Source of the DNA: Haloechinothrix sp033042135
Lineage (GTDB): Bacteria; Actinomycetota; Actinomycetes; Mycobacteriales; Pseudonocardiaceae
Direction of reading: 5' to 3'
Length of the DNA: 64,000 nt
Assembly: GCF_033042135.1 (NCBI RefSeq)
Contig: NZ_WBXM01000002.1
Location: 433,867 to 497,866, forward strand
Shown here: one piece after another, positions 51,476-60,556 of the stretch
Layout: each line of letters starts with the position of its first letter
Position numbering within the stretch: the first letter of the stretch is position 1
Made by a program: the position numbers and the translations under genes
Notes under the pieces: model-generated
The model's input: only the letters and a program-made list of their open reading frames with translations
Databases searched by the model: none
What the model was told of the DNA's origin: nothing

Positions 51476-53697
51476 GCAACAGACGTACCGAACAACGTGA
51501 GGCGGCCGAGCGCGCCCGTAACGGTTCGACCGGAGCGGGTGTCGAGTTGGCTGTGGAGGGGATGAGCTGCGGCGCGTGCGCGGCACGCGTGCAGAAGACC
51601 CTCGCCAGGCAGCCGGGCGTGGCCGATGCGGAGGTGAACTTCGCGAGCAGGCGCGCCACGGTGATCCCCGAGTCCGGCGAGGTCGACGTGGGCGCCCTGC
51701 AACGCGTGGTCTCCGACATCGGTTACGAGCTGCACCCCGTCGAGGACGGAGTCGACAGCGCCGACGATCCCGAGGCGGCCGAGCAGCGGATGTGGTTCGT
51801 CCGCACCCTCGTGGCCGTGCCACCCACACTGATCGTGGTCTGGCTGGCGATGTTCTCGGGCGAGCTGGGAGAGCACCCTGCCGCTCGCTGGACACAGCTG
51901 GCGCTGACCATCCCGGTGCAGTTCTGGGTCGGGTGGCCGTTCCTCAAGGGAATGGTCCAGCGCGCGCTGCAACGCTCGGCCAATATGGACACCCTGATCG
52001 GGTTGGGCACGCTGGCTGCGTTCGGCTACTCCACGGTGGCGCTGTTCGTCGGCGGCTTCTTGTACTTCGAGGTGGCTGCGTTCATCGTCGCGGCGCTGGC
52101 GCTGGGGAAGTACTTCGAAGCACGCGCGCGGCGTCGCGCCGGGCATGCCATCAAGGCGTTGCTGGAGCTCGGCGTCAAGGAAGCCACGGTGCTGCGCGGC
52201 GGCACCGAGATGACGGTGCCGGTCGGCGAGCTGCGCATCGGCGATCACATGCTGGTGCGCCCCGGCGAGAAGATCCCCACCGACGGCGAGATCGTCGACG
52301 GTGTGAGTGCGGTCGACGAGTCGATGCTCACCGGCGAGTCGATTCCGGTGGAGAAGACTCCCGGCGATGCTGTCACCGGTGCCACGCTCAACACCAGCGG
52401 CGTGCTGACGGTGCGCGCGACCGCGGTGGGGGCCGACACCGCGCTGGCTCGGATCGTGCGGATGGTGCAGGACGCGCAGAGCGGCAAGGCACCGATGCAG
52501 CGGCTCGCGGACCGCATCTCCGGGGTGTTCGTACCGATCGTGATCGTGATCGCGCTGCTGTCACTGGCCGGCTGGTGGCTGCTGGCGGGCGACCCTGTCA
52601 ACGGGCTGATCGCCGCCGTAGCGGTGCTGATCATCGCGTGCCCGTGCGCGCTGGGCCTGGCCACCCCGATCGCGATCATGGTCGGCACCGGGCGGGGTGC
52701 CGAGCTGGGCGTGCTGATCAAGCGTATCGAGACGTTGGAGCTCACCCGGCAGGTCACCACCGTGGTGCTCGACAAGACCGGCACGTTGACCAGGGGTGAG
52801 ATGACCGTCACCGATGTCGTGTCCGAGCCGGACGGGGATGACCGGGAGCTCCTGCGGCGCGCGGGCGCCGCAGAGGCGGGCAGCGAACACCCCATCGGGC
52901 GCGCGGTGGTGGCGGCCGCCGCCGAGCGGGTAGGCGAACTGCCCGCGGCGAGCGACTTCGACGCACCGACCGGCCAGGGCGTGCGCGCCACCATCGAGGA
53001 CACGACGGTGCTGGTTGGCAGGCCGTCCTGGATGGCAGAGCAGGGCATCGCGGTGCCTGAGGAGATCGGCAGTGCGGTCGCCCGGCTGGAAGCCGACGGC
53101 AAGACGGTGGTCGTCGCCGGTTGGGACGGCCGCGCCAGGGGAGTGATCGCGGTGGCGGATACGCTCAAGGACAATGCGGCCGAGGTGGTCGGCGAGCTGC
53201 ACCGGCTCGGCATGAGCGTTGCGATGCTCACAGGGGACAACCGGCGCACCGCCGAGGTGATCGCCGAGACGGTCGGCATCGATCGGGTGTTGGCCGAGGT
53301 GCACCCAGGCGACAAGAAGGACGAGATCGAACGGCTGCAGGCCGAGGGCGAGGTGGTCGCCATGGTCGGCGACGGCATCAACGACGCGCCCGCCCTGGTG
53401 CAGGCGGATCTCGGGATCGCCATCGGCACCGGAACGGATGTGGCCATCGAGTCGAGCGATCTTACGCTGATGCGTAGCGACCTGCGTGGTGTGCCGCAGT
53501 CGATTCGGCTGTCCCGGCGGACCTACCGGACCATCCAGCAGAACCTCGGCTGGGCGTTCGGATACAACATCCTGGCCATACCCGCAGCGGCTGCCGCGCT
53601 GCTGAACCCGATGATCGCGGGAGCGGCGATGGCGCTGTCCAGCATCAGCGTCGTGCTCAACGCGCTGCGCATGCGGCGCTTCGAGCGGGTCGGGTGA
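51472..53697 (+). CDS. copA: Copper-exporting P-type ATPase CopA
   Basis: The 741-residue P1B-1 ATPase starts with one heavy-metal-associated domain (GMSCGACAARV, Cys33 and Cys36), then TGES in SMLTGESIPVE near residue 285, the transmembrane CPC site IIACPCALGLATPI near 388, DKTGTLTRGE near 432, and GDGINDAPAL near 635. It exports Cu(I). It is coupled to csoR by a 4-base overlap, a common csoR-copA unit. It is a second copper ATPase besides the CPH-type enzyme at 33991. Confidence 0.95.
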   Translation: MSNRRTEQREAAERARNGSTGAGVELAVEGMSCGACAARVQKTLARQPGVADAEVNFASRRATVIPESGEVDVGALQRVVSDIGYELHPVEDGVDSADDPEAAEQRMWFVRTLVAVPPTLIVVWLAMFSGELGEHPAARWTQLALTIPVQFWVGWPFLKGMVQRALQRSANMDTLIGLGTLAAFGYSTVALFVGGFLYFEVAAFIVAALALGKYFEARARRRAGHAIKALLELGVKEATVLRGGTEMTVPVGELRIGDHMLVRPGEKIPTDGEIVDGVSAVDESMLTGESIPVEKTPGDAVTGATLNTSGVLTVRATAVGADTALARIVRMVQDAQSGKAPMQRLADRISGVFVPIVIVIALLSLAGWWLLAGDPVNGLIAAVAVLIIACPCALGLATPIAIMVGTGRGAELGVLIKRIETLELTRQVTTVVLDKTGTLTRGEMTVTDVVSEPDGDDRELLRRAGAAEAGSEHPIGRAVVAAAAERVGELPAASDFDAPTGQGVRATIEDTTVLVGRPSWMAEQGIAVPEEIGSAVARLEADGKTVVVAGWDGRARGVIAVADTLKDNAAEVVGELHRLGMSVAMLTGDNRRTAEVIAETVGIDRVLAEVHPGDKKDEIERLQAEGEVVAMVGDGINDAPALVQADLGIAIGTGTDVAIESSDLTLMRSDLRGVPQSIRLSRRTYRTIQQNLGWAFGYNILAIPAAAAALLNPMIAGAAMALSSISVVLNALRMRRFERVG

Positions 53698-53727
53698 GTC
53701 CAGCCGAGTACTGCCGTGGCATGAAGC

Positions 53728-53797
53728 GGCCCCCGGCGCCGAGGGGGAGGAAGCGCCGGGGGCCTTTCATCGCCGGGCCTGGGGGTGGAGCCCGGCG
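53728..53797. terminator. Terminator/double-hairpin repeat (family C) after copA
   Basis: GGCCCCCGGCGC (53728-53739) pairs with GCGCCGGGGGCC (53753-53764), followed by TTT, making a good terminator for copA. A second hairpin, CGCCGGGC...GCCCGGCG, follows directly. Loop and second hairpin recur at 19632-19690, so the element is also a repeat family member. It lies between copA and a convergent pseudogene. Confidence 0.75.
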
Positions 53798-53830
53798 GGT
53801 CCGTATAACGGTAGATCAAGCCTGAATGTT

Positions 53831-53999
53831 TTACGGCCGCCGGTAGATTACATGCCATCCATTTCGAGTCGGGAACCCCACCTTCGTATGCCGTCCCCTG
53901 TCGGTTCGCGAAGCTACCAGTAACGGCCTCAACGGCAAGTATGCCACGCATTCCGCATTTGTGGCACCGGCGCGCGTTACCGTAACGGTAGTTGTGCAC
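53831..53999 (-). pseudogene. Frameshifted small CxxC protein
   Basis: From the GTG at 53999 the frame reads MHNYRYGNARRCHKCGMRGI, close to FRYSAAERCTWCSMRAVI of the intact gene at 55640. After about 38 codons, in a GGTGGGG run, the family C-terminus (NGWHVIYRRP, compare GDGWHVSYPA) continues in the neighbouring frame. Removing one G restores a plausible full protein. Programmed shifting or sequencing error cannot be excluded. Confidence 0.6.
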
Positions 54000-54147
54000 G
54001 GTCGGGTACTCCACGGTGCGGGCGCACAAGACGGGCCGGGTGCACGACAGCTGGGGCGCGCAGGCACCGTACGGTGATCCGACCACCGGTGACCGGGCAA
54101 ACGTGGTGGTGCCCACGGCTGGTGACGGCACCGGACACGCAGGTCAC

Positions 54148-54153
54148 TAGGAT
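54148..54153 (+). promoter_or_regulatory. -10 box TAGGAT, leaderless trpS
   Basis: TAGGAT is followed by 7 bases and the ATG at 54161. The longer frame from 54074 has no support. Confidence 0.5.
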
Positions 54154-54160
54154 GTTGGGC

Positions 54161-55186
54161 ATGTCGCAGCCAGCAACCAAGGTTTCGTTGACCGGGATCA
54201 AGCCGACCGGCGAGCCGCACCTGGGAAATCTCATCGGCGCTATCCGTCCCGCCCTCGATCTCGCCGAGCAGTACCAGTCGATCTATTTCATCGCCGACTA
54301 TCACGCATTGACCACAGAGCGGGAGCCGGAACTGTTGCGACACTATTCACGCGCGGTGGCTGCGACATGGCTTGCTGTAGGGTTGGATCCGGATCGGACG
54401 ATCTTTTACCGCCAATCCGACGTTCCGGAAATCTTTGAACTCACCTGGATTATGGCGTGTGTGACCGGTAAGGGCTTGATGAACCGGGCGCATGCGTACA
54501 AGGCGGCGCGGGACCGCAACGTCGAAGCGGGGGAGGAGCCCGATACCGGGGTGAACATGGGACTGTTCAACTACCCCATCCTCATGGCGGTGGACATCCT
54601 CGCCATGGAGTCCGACGTGGTTCCCGTCGGCAAGGACCAGGTGCAGCACGTCGAGTACGCCGCTGACATCGCGGGAAGCTTCAACTACCTCTACGGTGAC
54701 AGGTACTCGTTCACCATCCCCGAAGCGATCATTCCCGACACCGAGGGCGCGCATACCCTGCCGGGGCTGGACGGCAGGAAGATGAGCAAGTCCTACGGCA
54801 ACACCATCCCGTTGTTCCTGCCGGAAGCGCAGCTGAAGAAGCTGGTGCGCAAGATCCCCACTGACAGCACGCCGGTGGAGGCGCCCAAGGACCCGGACAG
54901 TTCCTCGGTGTTCGCGATCCTGTCGCAGTTCGCCCCAGACGACACGGTTGCCGAGACGCGCAAGCGTCTCGAGGAAGGCGGCCTCGGGTGGGGGGAGCTG
55001 AAGAACCAGCTGTTCGAGGTGCTCAACGAGCGTCTCGCCCCGTTGCGTGAGCGCTACGAGACGCTGATGGAGCCGGGAAGCGAGCTCGACGACGTGCTGG
55101 CCGACGGGGCGCGACGGGCTCGCGAACGTGCGGGTCGCGTGCTCCGGCAGGTGCGCACCGCCGTGGGGATCGAACCCGAGCGCTGA
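54161..55186 (+). CDS. trpS: Tryptophanyl-tRNA synthetase
   Basis: TrpRS charges tRNA-Trp. The 341-residue class I synthetase has the HIGH-type motif GIKPTGEPHLGNLIGA near residue 13, the tryptophan-site strand GLFNYPILMAVDIL near 140, and KMSKS in GRKMSKSYGN near 208. Length is normal. Streptomyces carries two TrpRS enzymes, one of them antibiotic-resistant; which type this is cannot be decided here. The start behind a -10 box implies a leaderless mRNA. Confidence 0.93.
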   Translation: MSQPATKVSLTGIKPTGEPHLGNLIGAIRPALDLAEQYQSIYFIADYHALTTEREPELLRHYSRAVAATWLAVGLDPDRTIFYRQSDVPEIFELTWIMACVTGKGLMNRAHAYKAARDRNVEAGEEPDTGVNMGLFNYPILMAVDILAMESDVVPVGKDQVQHVEYAADIAGSFNYLYGDRYSFTIPEAIIPDTEGAHTLPGLDGRKMSKSYGNTIPLFLPEAQLKKLVRKIPTDSTPVEAPKDPDSSSVFAILSQFAPDDTVAETRKRLEEGGLGWGELKNQLFEVLNERLAPLRERYETLMEPGSELDDVLADGARRARERAGRVLRQVRTAVGIEPER

Positions 55187-55359
55187 GCCGGGTATGTGCG
55201 CCGACTGCGCAGGCTGGTTCCAGCCGGTTCGGAACGAATCGCGGGTTCCTACTGCCTGAATACGCCTGTCGTCAGTAAGCTGTCGGTGATCGATCTCGGT
55301 TAGTGGCCCGGGTCACCGGACTCCGGGCCGGATTGTGCACGAGGAAGGGAAAGCCAGCT

Positions 55360-55614
55360 ATGGCGAAGATTTCTCGCATCGTCGGACTGCTGCTCGCCGG
55401 TACGGGCGCGGCGCATTTCGCCGCGCCGCAGGCCTTCGAGTCGGTGTCCGAGGCTGCGTTCCCGGAGGACACGAGGCAGTGGGTGTACCGCAACGGCGCG
55501 ACCGAGGTCGCGCTGGGATTGGCGTTGACCAGCAGCCGCACCCGCAAGCTGGGCGTCGCTGGGCTCGTGGCCTACGGTGGCTGGCTGGCCAGTCGCGTGC
55601 TGATGAATCGCTGA
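55360..55614 (+). CDS. Small membrane protein
   Basis: An 84-residue protein with two weak hydrophobic helices (ISRIVGLLLAGTGAAHF and the C-terminal LGVAGLVAYGGWLASRVL) and a conserved-looking FPEDTRQWVYRNGATEVALG between them. It resembles small DoxX-like or DUF4345-like membrane proteins, but I do not assign a family. GAGGAAGGGAAAG precedes the ATG at 55360. Confidence 0.7.
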   Translation: MAKISRIVGLLLAGTGAAHFAAPQAFESVSEAAFPEDTRQWVYRNGATEVALGLALTSSRTRKLGVAGLVAYGGWLASRVLMNR

Positions 55615-55639
55615 ACCGGGCGTTCCCGGCGGCGGGGCA

Positions 55640-55837
55640 CTAGCGCATGTCGATGAGCATCGCGTGCTCGGCCGCCGGGTAGCTGACATGCCACCCGTCG
55701 CCTGCGGGGCAGCGGTACTTCAACAAGCGCTGCTCCGCCGCAGCCACGATCTGATCGGCGTCGGCCTCGGTGGGGATGACGGCGCGCATGGAGCACCACG
55801 TGCATCGCTCGGCTGCGCTGTATCGGAACTCGGTCAT
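55640..55837 (-). CDS. Small CxxC protein (YRCP...GWHV type)
   Basis: This 65-residue protein carries RCTWCSMRAVI near residue 11, KYRCPAGDGWHVSY near residue 40 and a basic-acidic body. The two Cys pairs/His suggest a small zinc ribbon. Similar short proteins with a C-terminal YRCP-GWH motif are common in actinobacteria and are of unknown function. A frameshifted homolog lies at 53831-53999. GAAGGACAG precedes the ATG. Confidence 0.7.
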   Translation of the reverse strand: MTEFRYSAAERCTWCSMRAVIPTEADADQIVAAAEQRLLKYRCPAGDGWHVSYPAAEHAMLIDMR

Positions 55838-56043
55838 CGCTGGTCAGCTGTCCTTCACTGGGTTGCCCACGGCACCAACCGCCGGAAGGCCAGGATAGCG
55901 CGTCCGTACCGGCGGGCGTGCCGCCCCCGGGTCGTAGCCCGCCCCGCGCGGCGGTCGCCGCTGCCGGGGCGGTGTCCGCGGGCGAGGTGATCGCGGTTAC
56001 AGTTCGAGGGTGCTCGTAAGCAACGCGTGTCGAGGGGCGAGCG

Positions 56044-56943
56044 GTGGGTAACGGGGAGCGGCGCTACGTCATCACGTTCGGCTGCCCGGACCGGGTCGGC
56101 ATCGTCGCGCGGATCGCGTCGTTCATCGCCGAGCTCGGTGGGTGGATCGTGGAAGCCGCCTACCACACCGACCCGGACACCGGTTGGTTCTTCACCAGGC
56201 AGGAGGTGCGGGCGGACTCGCTGCCGTATCCGGTCGATGAGCTGCGCAGGCTGTTCGCGCCGGTGGCGGCGTCACTGGATGCCGACTCGGAGCGCAACGG
56301 CGGGGTCGAGGGCTCACGCTGGCGTATCGACGACACCGCGAGCACACCCACCATGGTGGTGTTGGTTTCCCGCGAGGGGCACTGCCTCTATGACCTGCTG
56401 GGCAGGGTCGCCTCAGGAGAGCTCAACGTCGAAGTACCCGCCGTGATCGGCAATCACGACGGGCTCGCAGATATCACGAGGGCGTTCGGTGTCCCGTTCC
56501 ATCACGTGCCGTTCCCTGCCGATCGGGATGGCAAGGCAGCGGCGTTCGACGAGGTGGCCTCGATCGTGGACGCCTGCGCCCCGGACGCAATCGTGCTCGC
56601 GCGGTTCATGCAGATCCTGCCGCCTGAGCTGTGCCGGTCCTGGGCGGGGCGTGCGCTGAACATCCACCACAGCTTCCTGCCCTCGTTCGTCGGGGCGCGA
56701 CCGTACCACCAGGCCTACCAGCGAGGTGTGAAGCTGATCGGCGCGACCTGCCACTACGTCACCGAGGATCTCGACGCCGGGCCGATCATCGAGCAGGACG
56801 TGATCCGGGTCGACCACAGCGACACCGTGTCGGACATGGTGCGCAGGGGGCGTGACATCGAGAAGGTCGTGCTCGCCAGGGGGCTGCGCTGGCATCTGGA
56901 GCACCGCGTGCTGGTCCATGCGGGTCGGACGGTGGTGTTCTAG
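56044..56943 (+). CDS. purU: Formyltetrahydrofolate deformylase
   Basis: PurU hydrolyses 10-formyl-THF to formate and THF, balancing one-carbon units. The 299 residues have an N-terminal ACT domain (YVITFGCPDRVGIVARIASF) and a formyltransferase-like C-terminal domain with IGNHDGL, HHSFLPSFVGARPYHQAY and ATCHYVTEDLDAGPIIEQD, including the catalytic Asn-His-Asp set. It starts at a GTG with GAGGGG upstream. PurU genes often accompany sarcosine and serine catabolism, which is partly present at 26-29 kb. Confidence 0.95.
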   Translation: MGNGERRYVITFGCPDRVGIVARIASFIAELGGWIVEAAYHTDPDTGWFFTRQEVRADSLPYPVDELRRLFAPVAASLDADSERNGGVEGSRWRIDDTASTPTMVVLVSREGHCLYDLLGRVASGELNVEVPAVIGNHDGLADITRAFGVPFHHVPFPADRDGKAAAFDEVASIVDACAPDAIVLARFMQILPPELCRSWAGRALNIHHSFLPSFVGARPYHQAYQRGVKLIGATCHYVTEDLDAGPIIEQDVIRVDHSDTVSDMVRRGRDIEKVVLARGLRWHLEHRVLVHAGRTVVF

Positions 56944-57006
56944 CGGGGCACGTTCCAGCGACGCTGGCTACGGGCCCTCCAGCGGTGCTCCCCGTACGGT
57001 TGGATG

Positions 57007-57705
57007 TCACACCTGGCGTTGGTGGCTCGGCCGGTCGAGCTCGGCGAAGGCATGGCGTGCGCGCATCACGAAGCTTCGGACCTTCGCCCGGTCCTTGCGG
57101 CCGTCGGTGTCCTCGAGTCCGGTGTGCGCGTCGACAGCGGCGGGACGCGCCACCCTGATCGCCTCGGCCACGTTGTCCGGCGTGAGACCACCGGCCATCA
57201 TCAGCGGTTTCGGTGCCCGCCGCACCAGTTCGGCGCTGATCGACCAGTCATGCGTCAGCCCCGTGGCTCCGGTGGCCCCGGTGGCCGGATCGAACGTGTC
57301 GGTGATGAACATGTCCACCCACGCCGCCGACTCGCGGGCGAACTTCAACAGCTCGTCGAGGTCGTCCCCTCGGACGACGAGGCTCTTGATCACGCGTAGC
57401 CGTCGGTCCATTGCCTTGAGGGCGCGCAGCTCGTCGAGCGGCACGTCACCGTGTAGCTGGACGGTACGCACCCCGAGTTCGGCGCAGAAGCTGGCAATCT
57501 GCGCGGCATCGGTGACGTAGGTGATCAGCACACCCTCGTGCGGCGGTCGCAGCTGGTCTACCACAGCGGCAGCCTCGGCCTCGCCGAGATCCTCGTCGCC
57601 GGACGGCAACCGGAGTGGCAGCCCGAGCCAGTCGACGCCCTCTTCGCAGAGCAGCTGTGCCTCGGCACCGTCGATGACCCCCGCGACCTGAATCAACCCG
57701 CTCAC
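57007..57705 (-). CDS. TrpF-like phosphoribosylanthranilate isomerase family protein
   Basis: A 232-residue TIM barrel related to PRA isomerase: GLIQVAGVIDGAEAQLLCEEG at the start, VRTVQLHGDVPLDEL near residue 78 and the phosphate site LMMAGGLTPDNVAEAI near 170 with VDAHTGLED near 190. In true TrpF the catalytic Cys is in CG near the N-terminus and Asp in DSR; here the corresponding DAHTG differs, so activity is uncertain. It is a stand-alone gene away from trp biosynthetic genes. TAGCGT lies 9 bases before the GTG. Confidence 0.7.
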   Translation of the reverse strand: MSGLIQVAGVIDGAEAQLLCEEGVDWLGLPLRLPSGDEDLGEAEAAAVVDQLRPPHEGVLITYVTDAAQIASFCAELGVRTVQLHGDVPLDELRALKAMDRRLRVIKSLVVRGDDLDELLKFARESAAWVDMFITDTFDPATGATGATGLTHDWSISAELVRRAPKPLMMAGGLTPDNVAEAIRVARPAAVDAHTGLEDTDGRKDRAKVRSFVMRARHAFAELDRPSHQRQV

Positions 57706-57741
57706 AAGCTACCGACGCTACCGGCCGTAAGATGCCCGCGT

Positions 57742-57779
57742 GCTGTCCGGGTAGGCCCGTACGGGACTACCCGGACAGC
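57742..57779 (-). terminator. Hairpin terminator after the LVIVD gene
   Basis: GCTGTCCGGGTAG (57742-57754) and CTACCCGGACAGC (57767-57779) form a perfect 13-base stem; the 12-base loop contains CCCGTACGGG, which can fold itself. It lies 14 bases after the stop of the LVIVD-repeat gene. Confidence 0.75.
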
Positions 57780-57793
57780 GGTGCCGTGCCCAG

Positions 57794-59164
57794 CTATTCC
57801 TGGGTTTGCGGGTTCAACGCGGGAAGCTTCTTCGCTCCGGCTCGGGCCGGGTCTGCCAGCCGGAAGATGTCGAAGCCCCGGTCCATGTCGTTGGCATAGA
57901 TCCAGCCGTTGTACCAGTACGCCGACCAGTGCCCGACCGGCTCGTCACGCACCGGGTCGTCGGTCGGCGCCGGACGGTAGGAGCCGATCTGCTCCGGTTC
58001 GGTCGGATCGTTGTAGTCGATGACCCGGACGCCGCCGTTGTACCAGGACGCCACCATGTAGTTGCCCTTATCGGTGGGGATGTTGTTGAACAGGTGCGCC
58101 GAGCAGTACATGCCGATCTCGTCGTCGATCTGGAACGAGCTGTGCAGGTCGCCGGTGGTGCGGTCGTGGAACCACAGCTGGCCGCTTCCCGACCCGTCGT
58201 CGCAGGTCCGCAGGATGGACTCGTCGCCGAAGATGATGACGTCACGGTCCTCACTGAACAGTGCGGAGTGGTAGAACTCCACCTCGGGTTCGTTCACTTC
58301 CCACAGGGGGGCCAGCGTCGCTGGGTTTTCCGGATCGGAGATGTCCCAGACCTGCCCCACGCTGGTGCACGCGGCGGCGGCGAGCATGGTCTGCATGTCG
58401 ACCTGGATGTCGTGGCACCCCTGCATCGGGTTGAAGCCGTGCGGTTCGAGCGTGTCCCACGTGGGGACGTCGATGGGCACCGTGCGGAGCACCTCGGAGT
58501 CTTCCGGAGTGGCCAGCGGCACCTCGACGATGGAGATCTGCGAGTGCAGCGGGTCGTAGCCGAGCTCCTCGGCGTTCTCCGGGCCGCAGGTCGGGCCGGA
58601 GCGCAGCGGGTAGCTGGACACGTAGGCGAGCACGCGGTCGCCGTCGGGCACGCCGGTGTGGGTGTGCGAGCCGCAGTCGGTGTACACGGTGCTCACCGGT
58701 TGTGGGCGGACGAAACCGTCGCCGTCGGGTTCGGTGGCCAGCACGTCGTCGAGGCTGAAGATCCGTAGCCCTTCCCAGCCGGTCGGATCGGTCCGGTCGT
58801 CGAGCGGTTCGGCGCCGCACTCGTCGGAGGCCATCACGGTGTCGACCGACAGGATGATCACGTCGTCCCAGACCGAGATGTCGTTCTGCGGCCCGGGACA
58901 CCACACGTCGGCGAGGACGGTCGGCTTCGCGGGTGAGGAGATGTCGATGATCCGGAACCCGTTGTAGTTGCCTGCGAACGCGAGATTGCCCTGGAAGGCG
59001 AGATCGGACTGCACCTGCTCGCTGGATCGTTCGATGGTCGACATCAGTCCCATGTTCCGGGAGTGTTCGTCGTCCGAGTGCCCTCCGGTGGCCGGTGCTG
59101 CGGTGACAAGCAGGAGCCCGACCGAGCAGAGGGAGAGGATGAACATGCGTATCCGGTTGCGCAT
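57794..59164 (-). CDS. Secreted LVIVD-repeat protein
   Basis: The 456-residue protein has a signal peptide (MFILSLCSVGLLLVTAAPAT) and a beta-propeller of LVIVD-like repeats (NYNGFRIIDISSPAKPTVLA, VGQVWDISDPENPATLAPLW, GGVRVIDYNDPTEPEQIG). Several Asp/Glu-rich loops could bind calcium. The family is secreted or surface-located; function is unknown, with choice-of-anchor or sensing roles suggested elsewhere. It is monocistronic with its own terminator. Confidence 0.85.
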   Translation of the reverse strand: MRNRIRMFILSLCSVGLLLVTAAPATGGHSDDEHSRNMGLMSTIERSSEQVQSDLAFQGNLAFAGNYNGFRIIDISSPAKPTVLADVWCPGPQNDISVWDDVIILSVDTVMASDECGAEPLDDRTDPTGWEGLRIFSLDDVLATEPDGDGFVRPQPVSTVYTDCGSHTHTGVPDGDRVLAYVSSYPLRSGPTCGPENAEELGYDPLHSQISIVEVPLATPEDSEVLRTVPIDVPTWDTLEPHGFNPMQGCHDIQVDMQTMLAAAACTSVGQVWDISDPENPATLAPLWEVNEPEVEFYHSALFSEDRDVIIFGDESILRTCDDGSGSGQLWFHDRTTGDLHSSFQIDDEIGMYCSAHLFNNIPTDKGNYMVASWYNGGVRVIDYNDPTEPEQIGSYRPAPTDDPVRDEPVGHWSAYWYNGWIYANDMDRGFDIFRLADPARAGAKKLPALNPQTQE

Positions 59165-59352
59165 AGTTGACCCCTGCCCGATGGGTAGACGAAGTTACGG
59201 GTGGCTGGTCGCGTGACCACCCGGATCAACCTGCTGGATACGCACGGTGCCCCCCGGTTCCGGTCGGCCGCGCGGCGCAGACCGGCTCATCCTCCCCTTT
59301 CGGGACGCGCTCGGGTACCGCCACTCAGGTGGCCTCGGCCGGCGTAGGAGGG

Positions 59353-59760
59353 TTATGAACCGGTGCGGGGAAGGGTGTTCTCGACGAAACGCGCAACGGC
59401 GCGCGGACTGGGCAGGCGAGGACCTCCCATGCGGGCGAGGACGGTCGCCCGTTCCCCGGGAGCGGGTTCGGCGGCGATGGCCCAGCCACCTTCCTCGTCC
59501 CAGGTCAGCATCAGGTTAGTCGAACCGTCGGTGGCCAGCTGGTCCAGTGCGAGGTATGCGGAGGCGTACTCGGCCACCTCATACAGCACTGCATGGGTCG
59601 GTACGCCGACTGCCGCGGCGACGCTGTGCACGTAGCGGCCGAAGGCGCGTTCGTCGCCGGTAACCGGATGCGGGGCGGCGGTCGTTGCCGAACGTAGGCG
59701 GAGGCCGCCCTCGGAATCGATGTACTCGACGTGATCGATGCTGCCGGTCCCGGCGCTCAC
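59353..59760 (-). CDS. DUF6292-type protein
   Basis: A 135-residue soluble protein with ALGRYVHSVAAAVGV-like start, LMLTWDEEGGWAIAAEP and PSPRAVARFVENTL at the C-terminus, the pattern of DUF6292, which is common in Pseudonocardiaceae and often present in several copies. Function unknown. GGAGGCTGGAA precedes the GTG start. The 188-base gap to the LVIVD gene shows no further signal. Confidence 0.75.
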   Translation of the reverse strand: MSAGTGSIDHVEYIDSEGGLRLRSATTAAPHPVTGDERAFGRYVHSVAAAVGVPTHAVLYEVAEYASAYLALDQLATDGSTNLMLTWDEEGGWAIAAEPAPGERATVLARMGGPRLPSPRAVARFVENTLPRTGS

Positions 59761-59986
59761 TTCCAGCCTCCGTTACGGGCGCACGAATCGCGTGGCCCAG
59801 TTGTCGAACTTAGCAGCGTGAGGCTGCGCCGCCAGCCGCCGAACGGGTAATCCTTACTCCGTTCGAGCGATACGGTAGGCGAAGATGGGCAGTGGACTGC
59901 CGTTGTGTGGCCACGCGTGAGAACGGGCGCCGGATCGCCCGATGACGAGTCGATCCGGCCGCCCGGTCTCGTCCTGCTCGTACGAG

Positions 59987-60439
59987 CTATGTACGACCCT
60001 CCCGTCGTGCCCGGATCATCGGGATCATGGCGGCGAGGCCGAGCAGCACGATGAGACCACCACCGATGACGTTGCTCAGGACGATGCTCGCGGTCATCTC
60101 GGTACCGGCGACTGCCCAGATCGCGATGATCGTCCATACACCCAGCAGCGGGCATACCCAGGTGAGGCGGTGGCTCCGCTCGTAGGCCAGGGCGAAGCAC
60201 GCGCCGAGTGCCGCCACAGCGAGGCCGACGGCAAGGTTGTTGGCGGTAATCCCGCCGAACTGGGTGAACCCGACAATCCATGGCGACAGCGCCACGAAGA
60301 GCCCGGCAAGCACGGTCAACCCATCCGTGACTTGCGCGAGCGGCGTTTCGGCCATGCGTTCGTAACGCGCGTTCATGGCTACGATGTCCGGGTGTCCGCT
60401 CATCTGAGCCGTGCTACCCGAAGTGTTTTCGGTAGTCAT
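59987..60439 (-). CDS. SPW-repeat membrane protein
   Basis: A 150-residue membrane protein with four helices and the SPW signature LFVALSPWIVGFT in the first helix, partly repeated later (CPLLGVWTIIAIWAV). The N-terminus is soluble and Met/Thr-rich. SPW proteins are of unknown function. The ATG at 60439 has GGAGG upstream. The 226-base gap to the next minus-strand gene contains no clear feature. Confidence 0.8.
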   Translation of the reverse strand: MTTENTSGSTAQMSGHPDIVAMNARYERMAETPLAQVTDGLTVLAGLFVALSPWIVGFTQFGGITANNLAVGLAVAALGACFALAYERSHRLTWVCPLLGVWTIIAIWAVAGTEMTASIVLSNVIGGGLIVLLGLAAMIPMIRARREGRT

Positions 60440-60556
60440 CACACCACCTCCACGGAGTAACAACCCCTGTATCCATTATCCGCGCAGTGACCGGGTACGG
60501 AAGGTGTCGCGGTAGGTGGAGTTCGAAGCGTTATCGATCGTGCCTGTGCCGGGAGC

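Noticed and set aside
56955..56967. CCAGC-GAC-GCTGG hairpin after purU as a terminator
   Set aside because: Five pairs only and no supporting context, so not listed.
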